From positions 806,001 to 870,000 of the forward strand of contig JAYXKI010000010.1 of NCBI GenBank assembly GCA_037892935.1: 64,000 nucleotides of DNA. The letters are read 5' to 3'. Below the pieces are notes generated by a model, which was not told the origin of the DNA, did not search any database, and saw only the letters and a list, made by a program, of their open reading frames with translations. Both the position numbers and the translations under genes were made by a program. Numbering within the stretch: the stretch's first letter is position 1; the number at the start of each line of letters is the position of its first letter. The stretch comes from Phlebopus portentosus. Its lineage: Eukaryota > Basidiomycota > Agaricomycetes > Boletales > Boletinellaceae. Below are positions 24,826 through 37,029 of the stretch, one piece after another.

Positions 24826-27367
24826 CTATAACTTATCAGTACCCTCGTAAGGCGCAGGTGCATCTTTCCCAACTAGGATCATTTCATCAAGAATCTCATC
24901 CTTTTCGGTTCGCTTATATGTTTGGATCGTCTCGCCGTAATCAGAGATGTCGAAAATACGGAATCGACGGTCGAAACTAAAGAGTAAACTATTCAGCTTT
25001 CAAATGAATAGGATTCTCCTTTCTCGACTCACCCGATACGCGAGTACCCAGAATATGACCTGTTGCATTATCTTAGTTTCGGGAGGGAGAAATAGCCGAA
25101 AGTGCTCACCCTCCACCACCGAAACATAACCAGACTCCTTTGACTCTTCTACAATTTTCGGTGACTTATCGAATTGTCAGCGATACATATTTGAAAAGCG
25201 AAACATGAAGACTAACTGTGGCAATGGCCATTGCCAATAACTTTAACTTCCTTCACATTACCGCCTGCACTATGATCGGTTTCCAAAGTCTTAAGAATTC
25301 CTTTTTCGAAGAAGCCATCGCTCTTTTTCGCGTTACCACTATCCTCTAGATCATGAAGCCCAATATCCAATGGAATCCCTGTGTCCGGGTCATTATCTGG
25401 TGTCGAGTAACTTTCGGGTCTGTGTTGCAATCAGCAAAGACAAGAACGCGAATGACGAAGACACGCACAGAGGAATATGGAAGAACATGAGCGCGTTGGG
25501 TTTTGCCAGCTTCTTACCACCTGGTGCAACCTGTCCTGCGGATTGTCGTCTCCAAATATCTCCAAAATCGCTGGCACCATCAGGAGCAAACGGCCTTTCG
25601 ATGGGCTTAATCGAGGCGGATTCTTGAAGGAACCAATTAATTTGGTCCTTGTCGTAAGAAAGTCAGTCATTTGCCGCGGGGATTAGAACCCAGCAACTTA
25701 AGTACCTGTCTTATCCAATCATACTCCGTAGGATGGAAGAAACCTTTCACGAGAGTCAACTGCGGATCGTAAAGAAAACTAAAACAAAACGAACCTAGCC
25801 AATCAAAGAAGCCTCTCGAGTAGGATCCTGAATCCAAGAAGTATAGTGTTAACAGATGCATCTTGGAGCTAAATAACGTCGTTAAGATTTGCCAACAACT
25901 CTCCTTTACGAAGCACGTACGGATCTGCGCTGTATACTTTCAGAACGTAATTGCCAACCCCGTGTATGTCCTTGGGACCTCGTTGTGTTACGCTATAGGG
26001 CAAGCCCTGGAGTAGGTCGATCTGGCCTTCTCTCAACATTCCGTCTTCTGAATCATGGTTTCCGAAAACCGCTGCCCATGGAATCTTCCTATCAGTCACA
26101 GCATTCGCGAATTTCGCCAGAACAGATCGTGAATCCCAGGAAGTGCCTTGCCCGTTCAGCTGATCGCCCGTGAAGACGACCATATCTGGCTTTCTTCATC
26201 AAGTACATGTCCAAGCAGCGTTTGTGTGAGGTTGTCGGAGTGTGTGCATGGAGTGAAGGAAACCTCTCTGCATTGACCTTGTGAAACTGAGAAATGTAGG
26301 TCTGCAATCTGAAGGATCTTGAACTTTCCATTCTTAGAGAAATGTAAGGGTGGGGCACGAGGAGTGGCTACAGCGGTGTCATTGATAACAGTCAGGACGA
26401 TAAGGAGTCATGTCCACTTACGCTTCACTCCCCGCCTGTAAGTTATCCATGCACTCTCAACGTGGCCCTCCTTACCCTCCGTTGTCGGCGGTTCGAATCT
26501 CTCAAAGCCATACCAAGGTCGATCATCGCCGAACAGAACGTCGAGTTCCGTAATAAGATTCGATTTCTCTTCCGAAGATAAGTATGACATTCGTGGTCCA
26601 AGCTTATACCACAGGAATAACGGAGGTGCACGAGGTACGCCATTTCGAAGTGATGTCGAAACTTGATGCCAGTTCCCTTGCGTAGTAGGCTCCTCGTCCT
26701 TCGGAAGTAGAACTATGTCATTGATAAGATCAACGTCCAAACGGCGACTGCGGCGATAGTATATGTACTACGCGACGAAGATTCAACAAACGTAGATTAG
26801 GCAAGTAAATCAGCGACTTACAAGAGACCAAAGCCCGGACATCATGTTAAGATCCCGTTCTACACGAACCCATTTGCCTTTAATTGCATCAGCCTCAGGC
26901 GATGTTTTTGGATAGCATAGATATGCTAGCGCCTGCGGAAACATGCATTTCTCGATCGTAATTTCTGTCACTGTGGAAATCAGTCCCGGCATTAATATTC
27001 ACAGTACGAATCTAGAAAGCTTACATCCTGTAACATGATTTAGTAATGGAGACCAGACGTCTAAAGGAAGGCTAGAAGTATCTGGTTCGCTTGTCTCTGT
27101 TGTGACATTCCACCAGTCAACGTCGTTATCATTTCCTGGCTGGTTAGAGCCAGTATCTTCTGCGTCTGAGCCAGTCCCAACGGCAATCTTTGGAGCAGAC
27201 ACAGGCTCCCAAGCCTGCCAACCGAGTCTTTGTAGCTCTCCCGGACCGTTAATGGGCTGATACAGAATGAACATCCATGTCAGGAGAAGACCAAATCCAA
27301 TCACTGCCGCTGCTGGAGCGAAAATGGACCTGAGGAAGCGCAGAAATCGACCGCATGTTATAGCCAT
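24826..27367 (-). CDS. dcr2: Dcr2-type calcineurin-like metallophosphoesterase
   Basis: Membrane-anchored phosphoesterase related to yeast Dcr2 (cell-cycle and UPR phosphatase; family knowledge). Start ATG at 27367 gives MAITCGRFLRF and one membrane segment (AAAVIGFGLLLTWMFILYQ). Metal-binding motifs in order: ILQIADLHFSVS, VVFTGDQLNG, AAVFGNHDSEDG, ALMFFHIPL and the late IGNGHCH, then VWLCFGGGGSYSGYSRIG and RRFRIFDISDYGETIQ, ending EGTDKL with TAG at 24826-24828. Many short introns. At 26191-26193 (minus-strand A run) one base seems missing: HVLDEE and PDMVVFTGDQ are in different frames and no intron can join them, while the family reads DEEKPDMVVFTGDQ. Divergent from the polymerase alpha gene. 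Confidence 0.88.
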
Positions 27368-27592
27368 GTTGACACTTGCATTTAGTACTTTCTTGCTTTG
27401 AGGAACCGTGTAAACTGAGATTTGCTGAGTAGCCGAGCGAAACAAGTAATTGGAATTGGACTCTGTTGCGTGTCACTTTGCTGCGCATGCATGCACCTGC
27501 ATCGCATCACGTGAGGAAATGAAGTCTCGATCACGGGTTTCGCGTGGCCGTGACAGACGCGTTTATCCCTTGACTACACCCCGATGTTCATT
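27368..27592. promoter_or_regulatory. Divergent promoter, dcr2 / pol1, with an MCB-like ACGCGT
   Basis: 225 bp between divergent start codons. ACGCGT lies at 27557-27562, 31 bp before the polymerase alpha ATG. Two more lie inside the gene start, at 27612-27617 (exon 1) and 27725-27730 (intron 1). ACGCGT is the MluI cell-cycle box bound by MBF, which drives DNA-synthesis genes at G1/S in yeasts (established). That it works here is inference. Confidence 0.5.
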
Positions 27593-30500
27593 ATGTCGGA
27601 TCGCCGAAAGAACGCGTCTAAACTCGAGAAATTTGCCGCATATAAACGTGCGAGAGAAGGTGGAGGGAGAAACTGGAAGGTCAGATCATGCGGCGCGTTC
27701 AGATATTTGTCTCTTTTACTCACGACGCGTCTAGCCTGAGGAGGACGGTGATTTGTACGATGAAGTGGATGAAGAACAATACAAATCTATAGTTCGAGGG
27801 AGGCTGCAGAAAGACGATTTCATAGTGGACGATGGCGTGGAAGGTTACGCTGATAATGGCATGGACGACTGGGGCGACGACCAGCTAATTGAATCTGATG
27901 AGGAGGTCAAGCCCAAAGGCAAATTTCTCCCTTTTAACTGTTCTCTCGCCCACTGAATCCTGTATTCACTTTAGCAAAGAAAAAGATGAAAGTCGCGAAA
28001 GCAAAACCTGTCGCACCGCCACCTGTGGCTCCCACTTTCAACGATTACAAACCGAAACCATCTGCAGCCACAGAAGATGACTTCATGGCTTCACTCCTCG
28101 GAAACATGGAGAATGTTACCCCAGATACACAGTATAAGCCGCGGAAGCGTAAGCCTCGTGACTTATCTCCACCGCAAACTTCGTCCCCCGACGAAAACTG
28201 TTTCAATGGATACAGAGCAAATGGAGGCTTTTATACAGACGCGTCGTCAGATGGGCCGACAGATGACTTTTCGGTGACGCCAAGTGATGATGCAGATACG
28301 GGACCGTTCAAACGCCCTCGCAGAGACGATGCCGATGTCCTCCCGGCAGTGCAGAAATTTGAGGACTTTGCGGTTGATACGGGCTCGGATGGCCTTTACG
28401 ATACGTACGATGATTCATTCAATGACGTCGACATGGACGATTTCGCCCAAGATGAGAAGGATGTGAAGCCGAAGGTAGAAAAATCAGCGAAGATGGAGAT
28501 AGACGACGTGGACTTGCTAAGCCACCGTCAGAAAGCAATACCGAAGGTACCGGAAGTGAAGGCAGAGAAAAAAGAGGATGAAACACCTTCGTGGCTGAGC
28601 GTGCACGAATCACTCACTGTCAAGAGCGAGGATACCCTCGGGCCCTTAGCAGGTGCCTCTGCCAATGTGCGCTCCTCGAGTATCTCGGCTCTAGGAGAAG
28701 ACGGCTCTTTGCGCTTCTTCTGGCTCGATTATTTAGAACAGGATGGAAAGGTCTATTTCATCGGTAAACTCAAAGACAAGACAACGGGTACCTGGATAAG
28801 CTGTTGTATAACAGTAGAAAACTTGGATCGAAATCTCTTCCTGCTGCCGCGTGAGAAAAAGATCGGTGAGTAGGTCACTCTTTCTTTAGCCCGATGGTGA
28901 TTAACAAGATGAACAGAGGATGGATATGAAACGGACGTTATTCCTTCTGCGAAAGATGTTCATGCGGATTTCGATGTCATTCGCAAAAAGGCCGGGATCA
29001 AGTCCTTCAAAGCGAAGTTTGTCAAGCGAACCTATGCCTTTGGAGAATCGGATGTTCCGATTCGTGAACACCAATGGATGAAGATCGTCTACCCCTTCTC
29101 TGGTATGCATTTCCCGGTCTATATCACTGAATTTATGTTCATGGCTCGAGTAGAACCACAGCTACCGGACAATATGACATCTCCCAGCATAGCTCGCATC
29201 TTCGGCACCAAAACCAGCGCTTTTGAGCTTCTCGTGCTGAAACGCAAGATCATGGGTCCTTGCTGGCTTGAGATAAAGAAGCCCCATATTGAGCACAAAG
29301 GGGTGAGTTCTTATGTGAATCGTTTTTGTTGCTTTGCTGATGTGAACCCAGATTTCCTGGTGTAAACTCGAAGCTGTTGTCTCCGATCCAAAGGATATAA
29401 ATCCTTTCCCTGAAACAGATACGGATGCACCAAAAGGGACGCCGCCCCTTACCGTCACGAGCCTTACCGTTCGTACGATTGTGAATTACACGGAGAACAA
29501 ACGTGAAGTTGTATGCGCAACCGCGCGAACTTGGACGAACTGTAAGCACTTTCTCCGATTCTCCCAAATCCTCTTATAATTCTTTTTAGTGGACATCGAC
29601 GATCCTACGCCACCTGACCAACTTCCGTGTGCTGTGCATACACTTGTGAGGCCCCTTGAAAATTTCCGGCCAAGTTCCAGGCTGCATGCCTGGCCAACAA
29701 GAAAGGGATAATCTCGGCGGAAGCAAACGAAAGAATGCTTCTGAATCGTCTCCTAGGTGGGCGTCTAATTGAAGTTTTCTTGCAAACATTGTTTTCGTTG
29801 ATTTGTGTATACTCGTTACAGTGACTATTTATAAGTCTGATCCCGATGTTATTGTCGGCCATGACTTTCTGGGCGTGTCTTTGGACGTATTATTGACAAG
29901 AATGCGAGACCTGAAGGCAGACAACTGGTCAAGGATTGGGAGATTTAGGAGAACCAGGTGGCCAAACATTGGGAGGCAGGGAACGAACATGAAATTTTTG
30001 AACGGACGGCTGCTCTGTGATCTGGCCAGCGATGGTGCCAAGGTGGGCTCAGTCACCATTATGCCAACAGCCACATTAATGGTTTTGATTTTTTCATAGG
30101 GTATGATTTCTTCAACTACATGGTCGTTAACGGAGATGTGCTCGACGCACCTGAAGTGCGAGCGTGAGGACATCGACCCGGATGATGTCGCGAACTATTT
30201 TGATGGTAGCCTTTCCACTCCGGATAGACTCATGAAGTTTGTACGACACTGCGAACTCGACGCACATTATCAAATGGCGATCGCTGCTCGGGTACAGATT
30301 CTTCCCCTCACGAAACAGTTGACGAATTTAGCTGGGAACTCCTGGTGCGACTTTCCATTAATCGACCTCTTCTATTTTTAACGACCACTCTCAGGAACAA
30401 AACGTTGAATGGAGGTCGCGCTGAGCGAAACGAGTACATTTTGCTCCATGAATTCCACCGCTTGAAGTACATCTGTCCTGACAAGACCTGGGGTAAGAAG

Positions 30501-32886
30501 TCCGCTGCTGCCGTCAAGTTCGAGGCAGAAGAGGGCAATGGAGTAGCGGCTACCGCTCACAAAGGCAAGAAGGACAAATACAAGGGTGGTCTGGTATTCG
30601 AACCTAAACGAGGTCTCTGGGACAAGTACATTCTTGTCATGGACTTCAACTCGCTGTACCCGAGTATTATTCAAGAGTACAACATTGATTTCACCACAGT
30701 GGAGAGAGCCCCGAGCGAGGTACGTCGCTTATAGTTTCCTTCACAAACAGTTGCTCACGTATCAACTAGGAAGGGGAAGAGGAAAAGATCCCAGAGCCAC
30801 CTTCTCCCGATGTGCCTCAAGGAGTACTTCCGAGGCTTATTGCTACTCTTGTCGGAAGACGAAGACAGGTCAAGAGTCTCATGAAGGACAAGTCAATATC
30901 CCAAGCGAAGTATCTCCAGGTAAGCTTCTAGATCTACTAAACTGTCTTGACGTTTTGCGATGTTTTTTGCAGTACGATATTAAACAACAAGCTCTTAAGC
31001 TCACGGCGAACAGTATGTACGGGTGTCTTGGGTTTGAATATTCAAGGTTCTATGCTCGACCACTTGCTGCCCTTACGACGTTCAAGGGACGTGAGATTCT
31101 TACCCATACCCGTGAACTTGCTGAGAGTCTTCAACTAGATGTGTGTACTGCCTCTCCGATGCTTCAATTCTTTCTTTGCTAAACCGTATATGCTAGGTTG
31201 TCTACGGTGACACGGACTCTGTCTTCGTCAACTCCAACGCCACGGACTTCGTTGAAGCGCTCAAGGTTGCGTCTGAATTCAAGAAGCAGGTCAACGAACA
31301 GTACAAGCTCCTGGAAATTGATCTCGATGGCGTCTTCAAACGACTGCTTCTACTACAGAAGAAGAAGTACGCAGCGCTTAAGATGGAGGACGCTACTAGA
31401 ACTTCCGTTGAAGTGAAGGGGTTGGACATGAAGCGTCGAGAGTACTGCATGCTGTCAAAGGATGCATCTCAGTAAGTTGATAGTATTTTCAGACTGAGTT
31501 TGAAGTAATGCCTCGCAGATACTTACTAGACAGGATTCTGTCCGGTGAAGCTACCGAGACCGTTGTTGAGCAGATCCATGAGTATCTTTCAAAACTCGGG
31601 GAAGACGTCCGCAGCGGAAAGGTAGGACTGGATAAGTTTATCATTTTCAAGGTGAGGAAAATGGACCAGTTTCAAAGTCAGCGTGATCGCTCATAGTCTA
31701 TTCTAGCGTCTCGGTAAGAATCCAGAAGACTACCCCGACGCAAAGAGCCAACCGCATGTCACTGTCGCTCTTCGCATGAAGTCGAAGGGTCAGTCAGCAA
31801 GAGCAGGCGATGTCATTCCGTATGTTTTCTGTCTCGGCGACAGCGGCGAATCGAACAAGTCTGGCCAAGCGGATAAGGCTCATCATCCTGACGAGCTGAG
31901 GAGGTCGAATGGGGATCTTCGAATTGGTTAGCTTTAAGGACCCTTTAAACAGAATTGAGCTGACTCGTCCTTGTCAGACTTCGAATATTACCTCTCTCAG
32001 CAACTTCTCCCGCCCATCGAACGACTCTGCGAACCTATTGAAGGCACTGACAGAGCACGTCTGGCAGAGTGCCTCGGTCTTGATCCTGGCCGGTTCCGCT
32101 CATATGTCGGAGGCGATTCAGAAGAACGGGCATTTGGTACCCTGGAGTCGCAAATGCCTGATAGTGTGCGATTCAAAGACTGTGATCCATTGACGTTCCG
32201 GTGCAGGAAGTGTGGTGGTGAGATGCCGTTTACTCATATTTCTCGTCGGGATGTGAGTATAGATCTGTCGTTTCCTTAATGCTGTCCTCTGACACCGAAC
32301 TTCACGACGTGGAGACCTCTATACTCCACACGAGTGGACCGACCTGTGCGGGTTGCCAGGCACCATTGAACCCAGCAAGCATGCAAGTGCAACTCGAGAA
32401 CCAGATTAGAGAACATATCAGTAAATACTACGAAGGCTGGACTGTGTGTGACGACGCAACATGTCGAAACCGTACACGCATGATGGGTGTTTATGGAAGA
32501 CGTTGCTTGAAGCCCGGTTGCAAAGGCGCTGTTGCATTCGAGGTATATCATTTGTCCTGCGGTGCATTCCATAGGGTTTTACTGAGTTGTTTAATTTCCA
32601 GTACTCGGATAATCAGTTGTATACTCAACTGATGTTCTATGCGAGCCTTCTCGATGCTGAGAAGGTTAGAGAGGCTTCAAAGAGTAGTCCCCAGAAGAGT
32701 GCGTAGCTAGCATTGTTTTTCTCTAGAGGGTTCTAACCATAAAAATCGACAGGCACAATTGAAGCAGCTCTGCAGCAGAATCACACTCTCTTGAAAGACT
32801 TGCACGGTAGCGTGCAGAAATATTTGTCGCAGTGTGGTAGGAGATACGTAGACCTGGGCAGTTTGTTTTCGTTCATGAAGGTGTAG
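27593..32886 (+). CDS. pol1: DNA polymerase alpha catalytic subunit
   Basis: B-family polymerase that extends RNA primers at replication starts and lagging strands. Start [20 protein letters not shown] at 27593. Catalytic motifs: [18 protein letters not shown] (motif A), [18 protein letters not shown] (motif B), [11 protein letters not shown] (motif C) and [13 protein letters not shown]. The C-terminus has both metal sites: [10 protein letters not shown] with CAGC, and [13 protein letters not shown] with CLKPGC. Ends at TAG 32884-32886 after SLFSFMKV. Length and order fit the family (about 1400 aa, over 15 exons). At 29659-29662 the frame breaks: VHTLVRPLE is followed, one base out, by [19 protein letters not shown]. 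An A lost from a run of five would explain it. A 35-nt GTGAGG-TTCCAG interval could also bridge it, but it would remove conserved residues. Confidence 0.95.
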
Positions 32887-33064
32887 AATTTTTAGAGTGC
32901 TTGTATTGTCTCGCTAATGCTTTGCTTGCTGTCCTTGCAATAGTCAATGTATTTATTTGCAATGCTCCTCTCTGTAATCAAATAACAGCATGGATTAAAT
33001 CCGTCCTACTGTGCGATAGTAATCAAAGGAACTTACATGAGTAAATCTACATGAAACCATCAAA

Positions 33065-33783
33065 TTAGTGTGGGAGGACCGTCCCGTAATTTCTACGATA
33101 ATATATCAATGGTAGGGCATCATTCTTCGAAGCAAGAGCTCCAACATCCTCTACTCGAGCAACGCGAGAGATAAACAACTCGGAAATCACGCCTTTCGAA
33201 ACGTCTGCATTCTCATCGCAAAGATTATGCAAGGGCGTGCACGATATGAGTTCACACGAGAGAGCACCTAACGCGCCTGTGAGGATCGGTAAACCGTCGG
33301 CAGAGAGGGCATGAGGCGTTATTCGGAACGGCTCTGGGAAGAGATCGGCGCGTGCGAAGTGATGGGCGGTATCTGCTTGCTTGCTCGAGAGGAGGTTGAT
33401 TACGAGGTTCGGTGTCTGGGTTTGCGAGGCGCGGTCTTGCGTCACGCGCTCCTTCAGCGACGTTGCCATTCGCGAGGGCATACGGAGGGCGAACGCACGA
33501 GCGGGTCTGGATCGAGCGCGATGGAAGTGAATGAAGACAGCGTTGCGCCATGGAATTTTTTATGATGCGGTTGTTCGTCCCGGGATCGTGTTTCGTCTGC
33601 CTCGTCCGAGGCGCCATCGAATGGATAGAATGAGGTAACGACAGCTACAGGTTGAGCGGTCTCGAGCAATAAACGGCGCAAAGCATCCTTCGTATCGTCC
33701 TTTGTCGAGGACATGCATCGCTGTGGACGCCATGTTCCAGCGTAGATGAATTGACGCGTTCGATAATGAGCCAGCGCAAGCAT
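33065..33783 (-). CDS. Flavin-reductase-like FMN-binding protein, probably mitochondrial
   Basis: FMN-binding split-barrel protein of the Flavin_Reduct family; exact reaction unknown. Seen: a presequence-like start MLALAHYRTRQFIYAGTW, then ETAQPVAVVTSFYPFDG, FHGATLSSFTSIALDPDPLV, ALRMPSRMATSLKERV, LVINLLSSKQADTAHHFA and GALGALSCELI. The family core (T-x-SSF-x-S-x-x-x-DPPL followed by RxPSRM) is clear. The two halves lie in different frames, meeting at 33492-33493: one T lost from CGTTTCGCC would restore it. A 47-nt GT-AG reading is possible but would delete the conserved FALRMPSRM. No other intron seen. 239 codons when joined. Start chosen at the ATG giving the presequence; another lies at 33840. 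Convergent with pol1, divergent from uL23m. Confidence 0.8.
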
Positions 33784-34068
33784 GGCGGACGAGCGAACTT
33801 GATATATTGCAGAGCTATAATACGTGTTACAAGAATGCACAGTTGTTTATGTAGTTTATGTAGAGAGAGAAAAAAGCAGGATAATATTGGCGCGTCAGGC
33901 GCGGCGTTACGTTAGAATGTGATCAGCACTACGAGAGAAAGGTGACGATTCGCGTTTTCAACATCCTAATATAGTAAAAGTGATCGACGCGTGGATTGTC
34001 TTTGCTCAAACAGTGAAGTGACAGTGAACAGTGAACAGCAGCCTCGAGTCACCATCATCTCTATGACC
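33784..34068. promoter_or_regulatory. Divergent intergenic region, flavin reductase / uL23m
   Basis: 285 bp between divergent start codons of two probable mitochondrial proteins. Contains an ACGCGT near 33986 and short CAGTGAA repeats (about 34010-34035) just before the uL23m ATG. No factor site is claimed. Confidence 0.4.
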
Positions 34069-34940
34069 ATGGCATCCTGGTCAAGAGCATCGCTTGTGTT
34101 GCGAGGCATAAGGCGATCATACGCAACAATCTCGTCCGACTCTGCAGCCGAGCTCGCTCAAGCAGCGTCCACACCCTTAAAAATCAAAGAACGACGCGAG
34201 AAAACCGTGAAAGATTTCGCTCGTACACCGCCAAAGGAACGTCATCTCGCGCTCGAAGAAAAACGGCGACTCGTCCGTCCTCCTGTACGTACAAAAGCCG
34301 AACGAAGTCGACTGCGCGGTGTGCGCGTCATGCGTCGGGCAGATGGGAGTATAGGAGAGCAAGTCGTCGGGCAAAGAATCTACCTCCCCAATATCATCTT
34401 CACTATGATTCCGAACCACACGCCTCCGGGAGGCCTTACAACCCGTACGAAGCGACGTTCTACATCCCGAACTACCTTACCAAGACGGACGTGCGTTCGT
34501 ACCTACATGCGATCTACGGCGTCGAGTGCACGTACATCCGAACGGACAACTACTTCATGCCGATGAAACACCGCAAAGGTGCCGCTATCGGCCGAGTCGA
34601 GGACAAGGGGAACAAAAAGACCCATAAACGCGCCGTCGTTGGCCTCAAAGAACCGTTTTGTTACCCACAACTGGTAGAAGACATGAATGGCAAGGACCGC
34701 TGGCTCCGAGAAAATGCGATTGAGGATACGTTCCGTATAAAAGCGTTGGAAGAAGCGCAGAAGGCGGTCAGCGTCAAGTTCACTACGGGCGCGAGGGAGA
34801 ACAATATCTCGGCTCTTGCTCAGCAGTGGGACTCGCGTAAGAAGATCATTCGGAGGCTGTGGGAGCGCAGGGAAGAGAGGGAGAGGGCCACGCGTGATTT
34901 GGCGAGGCAGTTGCAAGAAGCTCGGGAAGTAGAGGAGTAG
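34069..34940 (+). CDS. mrp20: Mitochondrial ribosomal protein uL23m (Mrp20 type)
   Basis: Large-subunit mitoribosomal protein at the exit tunnel (family knowledge). No intron seen. The ATG at 34069 has a strong context (ACCATGG) and starts MASWSRASLVLRGIRRSYAT, a presequence; 34063 is an alternative. Conserved core: RIYLPNIIFTMIPNHTPPG, then NPYEATFYIPNYLTKTDVRS and YLHAIYGVECTYIRTDNYF. These two blocks are in different frames, meeting near 34431-34434; no intron can join them, and one added base (G run) does. The C-terminus is a long charged helix ending REVEE. Joined length about 290 aa. Confidence 0.88.
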
Positions 34941-35599
34941 TTTAATCTTTCGATGCATGTTTTCGCAACTATACGAATTCGATAATCTCCTCTTCCCGAC
35001 GATGAATCTTTTGGAGTGCAATTTTATTTGGCATACAATAGCAGGAGCCAAGTCATCTACAAATCTGCGGTCATCACGAAATCGATTTATTTCACTGTAG
35101 ACTTTGGGGAAGGAGGCTTAAACAGTCACTTGTAAGTGCTACATGTCCATTCTGTTGAGTAAGCGTATATAAGTTGCTAATGCTACGTAAATAGGACAAA
35201 CAAATCGATGAGGTTGAATTTCTTCTACTGTGACGGTTTTGAAAACGATGGATAAAAGCAGAGAAAACATCTATTTCAAAGGTCAAACTCAAAGTCTGCG
35301 CCTCTTCATGAGGTCTTTGGCTTGCAAGTCCGTTCGTTATTGCGGTCTTTGCAGAGACTCGTTCATCAAAAGCGACTCGGAAACGAGAAACTCTCGGGAA
35401 GGCCAATACTGAACCAGGATTCTTGACAGTGACCACTCTTGCTCGTAAGCAAATGAAACGGAATACCGGAAGTCCAGGACGGATCATCACCGAAGGCGCG
35501 AGCTGACGTCTGCATTTTTATCCCAAATGCAATCAATATCGGAGCGTAGTATTTGTATGGAAACACTCACGGCATCACACAGTTTACTGTAGGAGAGTT
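34941..35599. other. Intergenic, no certain gene
   Basis: 659 bp. A minus-strand open frame (35092-35490, 132 codons) and another starting with SARAFGDDPSWTSGIPFH near 35510 have no recognised homology. They could be 3' exons of the proline-rich gene to the right if its last exon is spliced at GTGAGC (about 35612). Confidence 0.35.
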
Positions 35600-36629
35600 C
35601 TATGGCTCACGCAAGCATGCAGGTTGTGAACCATCACACCTCTGTATCCAATGGAATCGATCAACTTAACTCGTCAATAAAAGACAAACGGAACAACCGA
35701 ACCTTATGGCAACGACGACAGTTCTTGCATGGCCGATTCTTATCGTTACGAACTACCCGCGCACGGCGTCTACGGGGACCTGTTGCTGCAACGACGCCGC
35801 CTTCGGTCTCTGTTCTGAGTCGCCTTTCGTCAGCTGCGCTGATCGCTTCGAAGTCTCCCGGGTCGGCTTTTCTTTTATCAGCGTTGACAAGGTCATTTTG
35901 AGTGGCCCCTATCTCTTCCGACTGATTCTGCTCAAACGTTCGCGTTGGCCGCACCTGTGTCCTCCACTGATGAACACGTTGTACTGCTTCATTCCTTGTT
36001 GCATTTTTCGTCGAATCTTGTAACCGAGAATCATATTCACCTTTTGGCTCCTCTCCTGCTTTGAAGGCTCTGACTGGAGCGTTACAAGGGGGAAGAAGAG
36101 CGGGTCCTTCTTTTTGAAGTACTTCTTGGTTGACCGGCTCATTGACTGTACCCATAGACTGGAGTGGTTGAGCGGACTGAGTAGCATAGAAATTGTTCTC
36201 GGAGGCGACTGGTGCAGGAACAGGATTCGTCCTCGGAAGTGGAACTGACGGCACTGGTGGCTGAGTATAGTCATTTCTCCAAGTCTGGTCAAAGGGCTGA
36301 GACTGAACATCTGTGTTTGGAAATCCACGACGAGCATTGACGCGAGCAGCGTAGAAATTCGGATAACACGTTAGGCACGGGCCATGTCGGCAGATGAGTT
36401 CTCCGTTATAAAGCTCGAAGAAATGGAGTGGCAGTCTATGAACTTCGTTCAGAATTTGATCAGCACGAATTCGAGTGCCCACGAAGCGCGGTGGCGGAGG
36501 CAACTGGTAATACGCAAAAGAAGACGTTTGGGGGACATGTGCTGGGAAGTCGCTTGGAGCATGAGGGGCCTCTGGATAAGGAGTTGTCGAGTTTGGCTCG
36601 AAGTTCGGCTGTTGATTTATCGAGTACAT
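35600..36629 (-). CDS. Proline-rich protein with a zinc-cluster-like C-terminus
   Basis: Not recognised. A long frame starts at ATG 36629 (MYSINQQPNFEPNSTTPYPE). Exon 1 runs to 35703; a 61-nt intron (35642-35702) leads in phase to 35600-35641, total 322 aa. Seen: Pro/Gln-rich N-terminus; YNGELICRHGPCLTCYPNFY with three Cys and a His; a central low-complexity region; RRRRARVV; then CKNCRRCHK joined by the intron to RCDGSQPACLREP. The last part reads C-x2-C-x6-C-x6-C, the first half of a fungal Zn2Cys6 cluster, and stops there. A donor-like GTGAGC inside the last exon suggests an alternative in which the cluster continues. Possible DNA-binding regulator; the usual N-terminal position of the cluster is lacking. 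Confidence 0.6.
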
Positions 36630-37029
36630 ATCGAGGGCGAGTGGTATTAGCTCATGAACTAGTGAATTCTCTGCTCAGGTACACGGTATATGAAAACGCA
36701 TCGGCAAAAGCAAGCAAATCGTATGCGTATTGAGTACTTTCCCTGGCAGATGAGTTATGAGACGTACTCACCGTGTATCGTGAGGGTCGTGGTGGTAATG
36801 GTTGGAGTCAGAAAAGCCTGGCGCAGCTGCGCCCTCCAATGTTTTCACGCATCGGAACCGTAAATATTAAAGCGGAGTCTGAACCAGTGGTGTCTGCAGC
36901 CAAATGCGGCAACCGCCATCCCTGCTAAAAAATATCCATGATATCATGATATTGACGCGTAGATAAAATATTGAATACACAATAAACCTCCAACAATGTC
37001 TGGTATAAATATTTGAGCAGCAAAGCCTG
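36630..37029. other. Intergenic, no gene seen
   Basis: 400 bp between the start of the proline-rich gene and the stop of the zinc transporter, both on the minus strand. It should contain the promoter of the former. No conserved frame. Confidence 0.4.

Noticed and set aside
26488..26500. GGTTCGAATC, like a tRNA T-loop
   Set aside because: Lies inside the dcr2 coding region and no acceptor or anticodon stem can be drawn around it.
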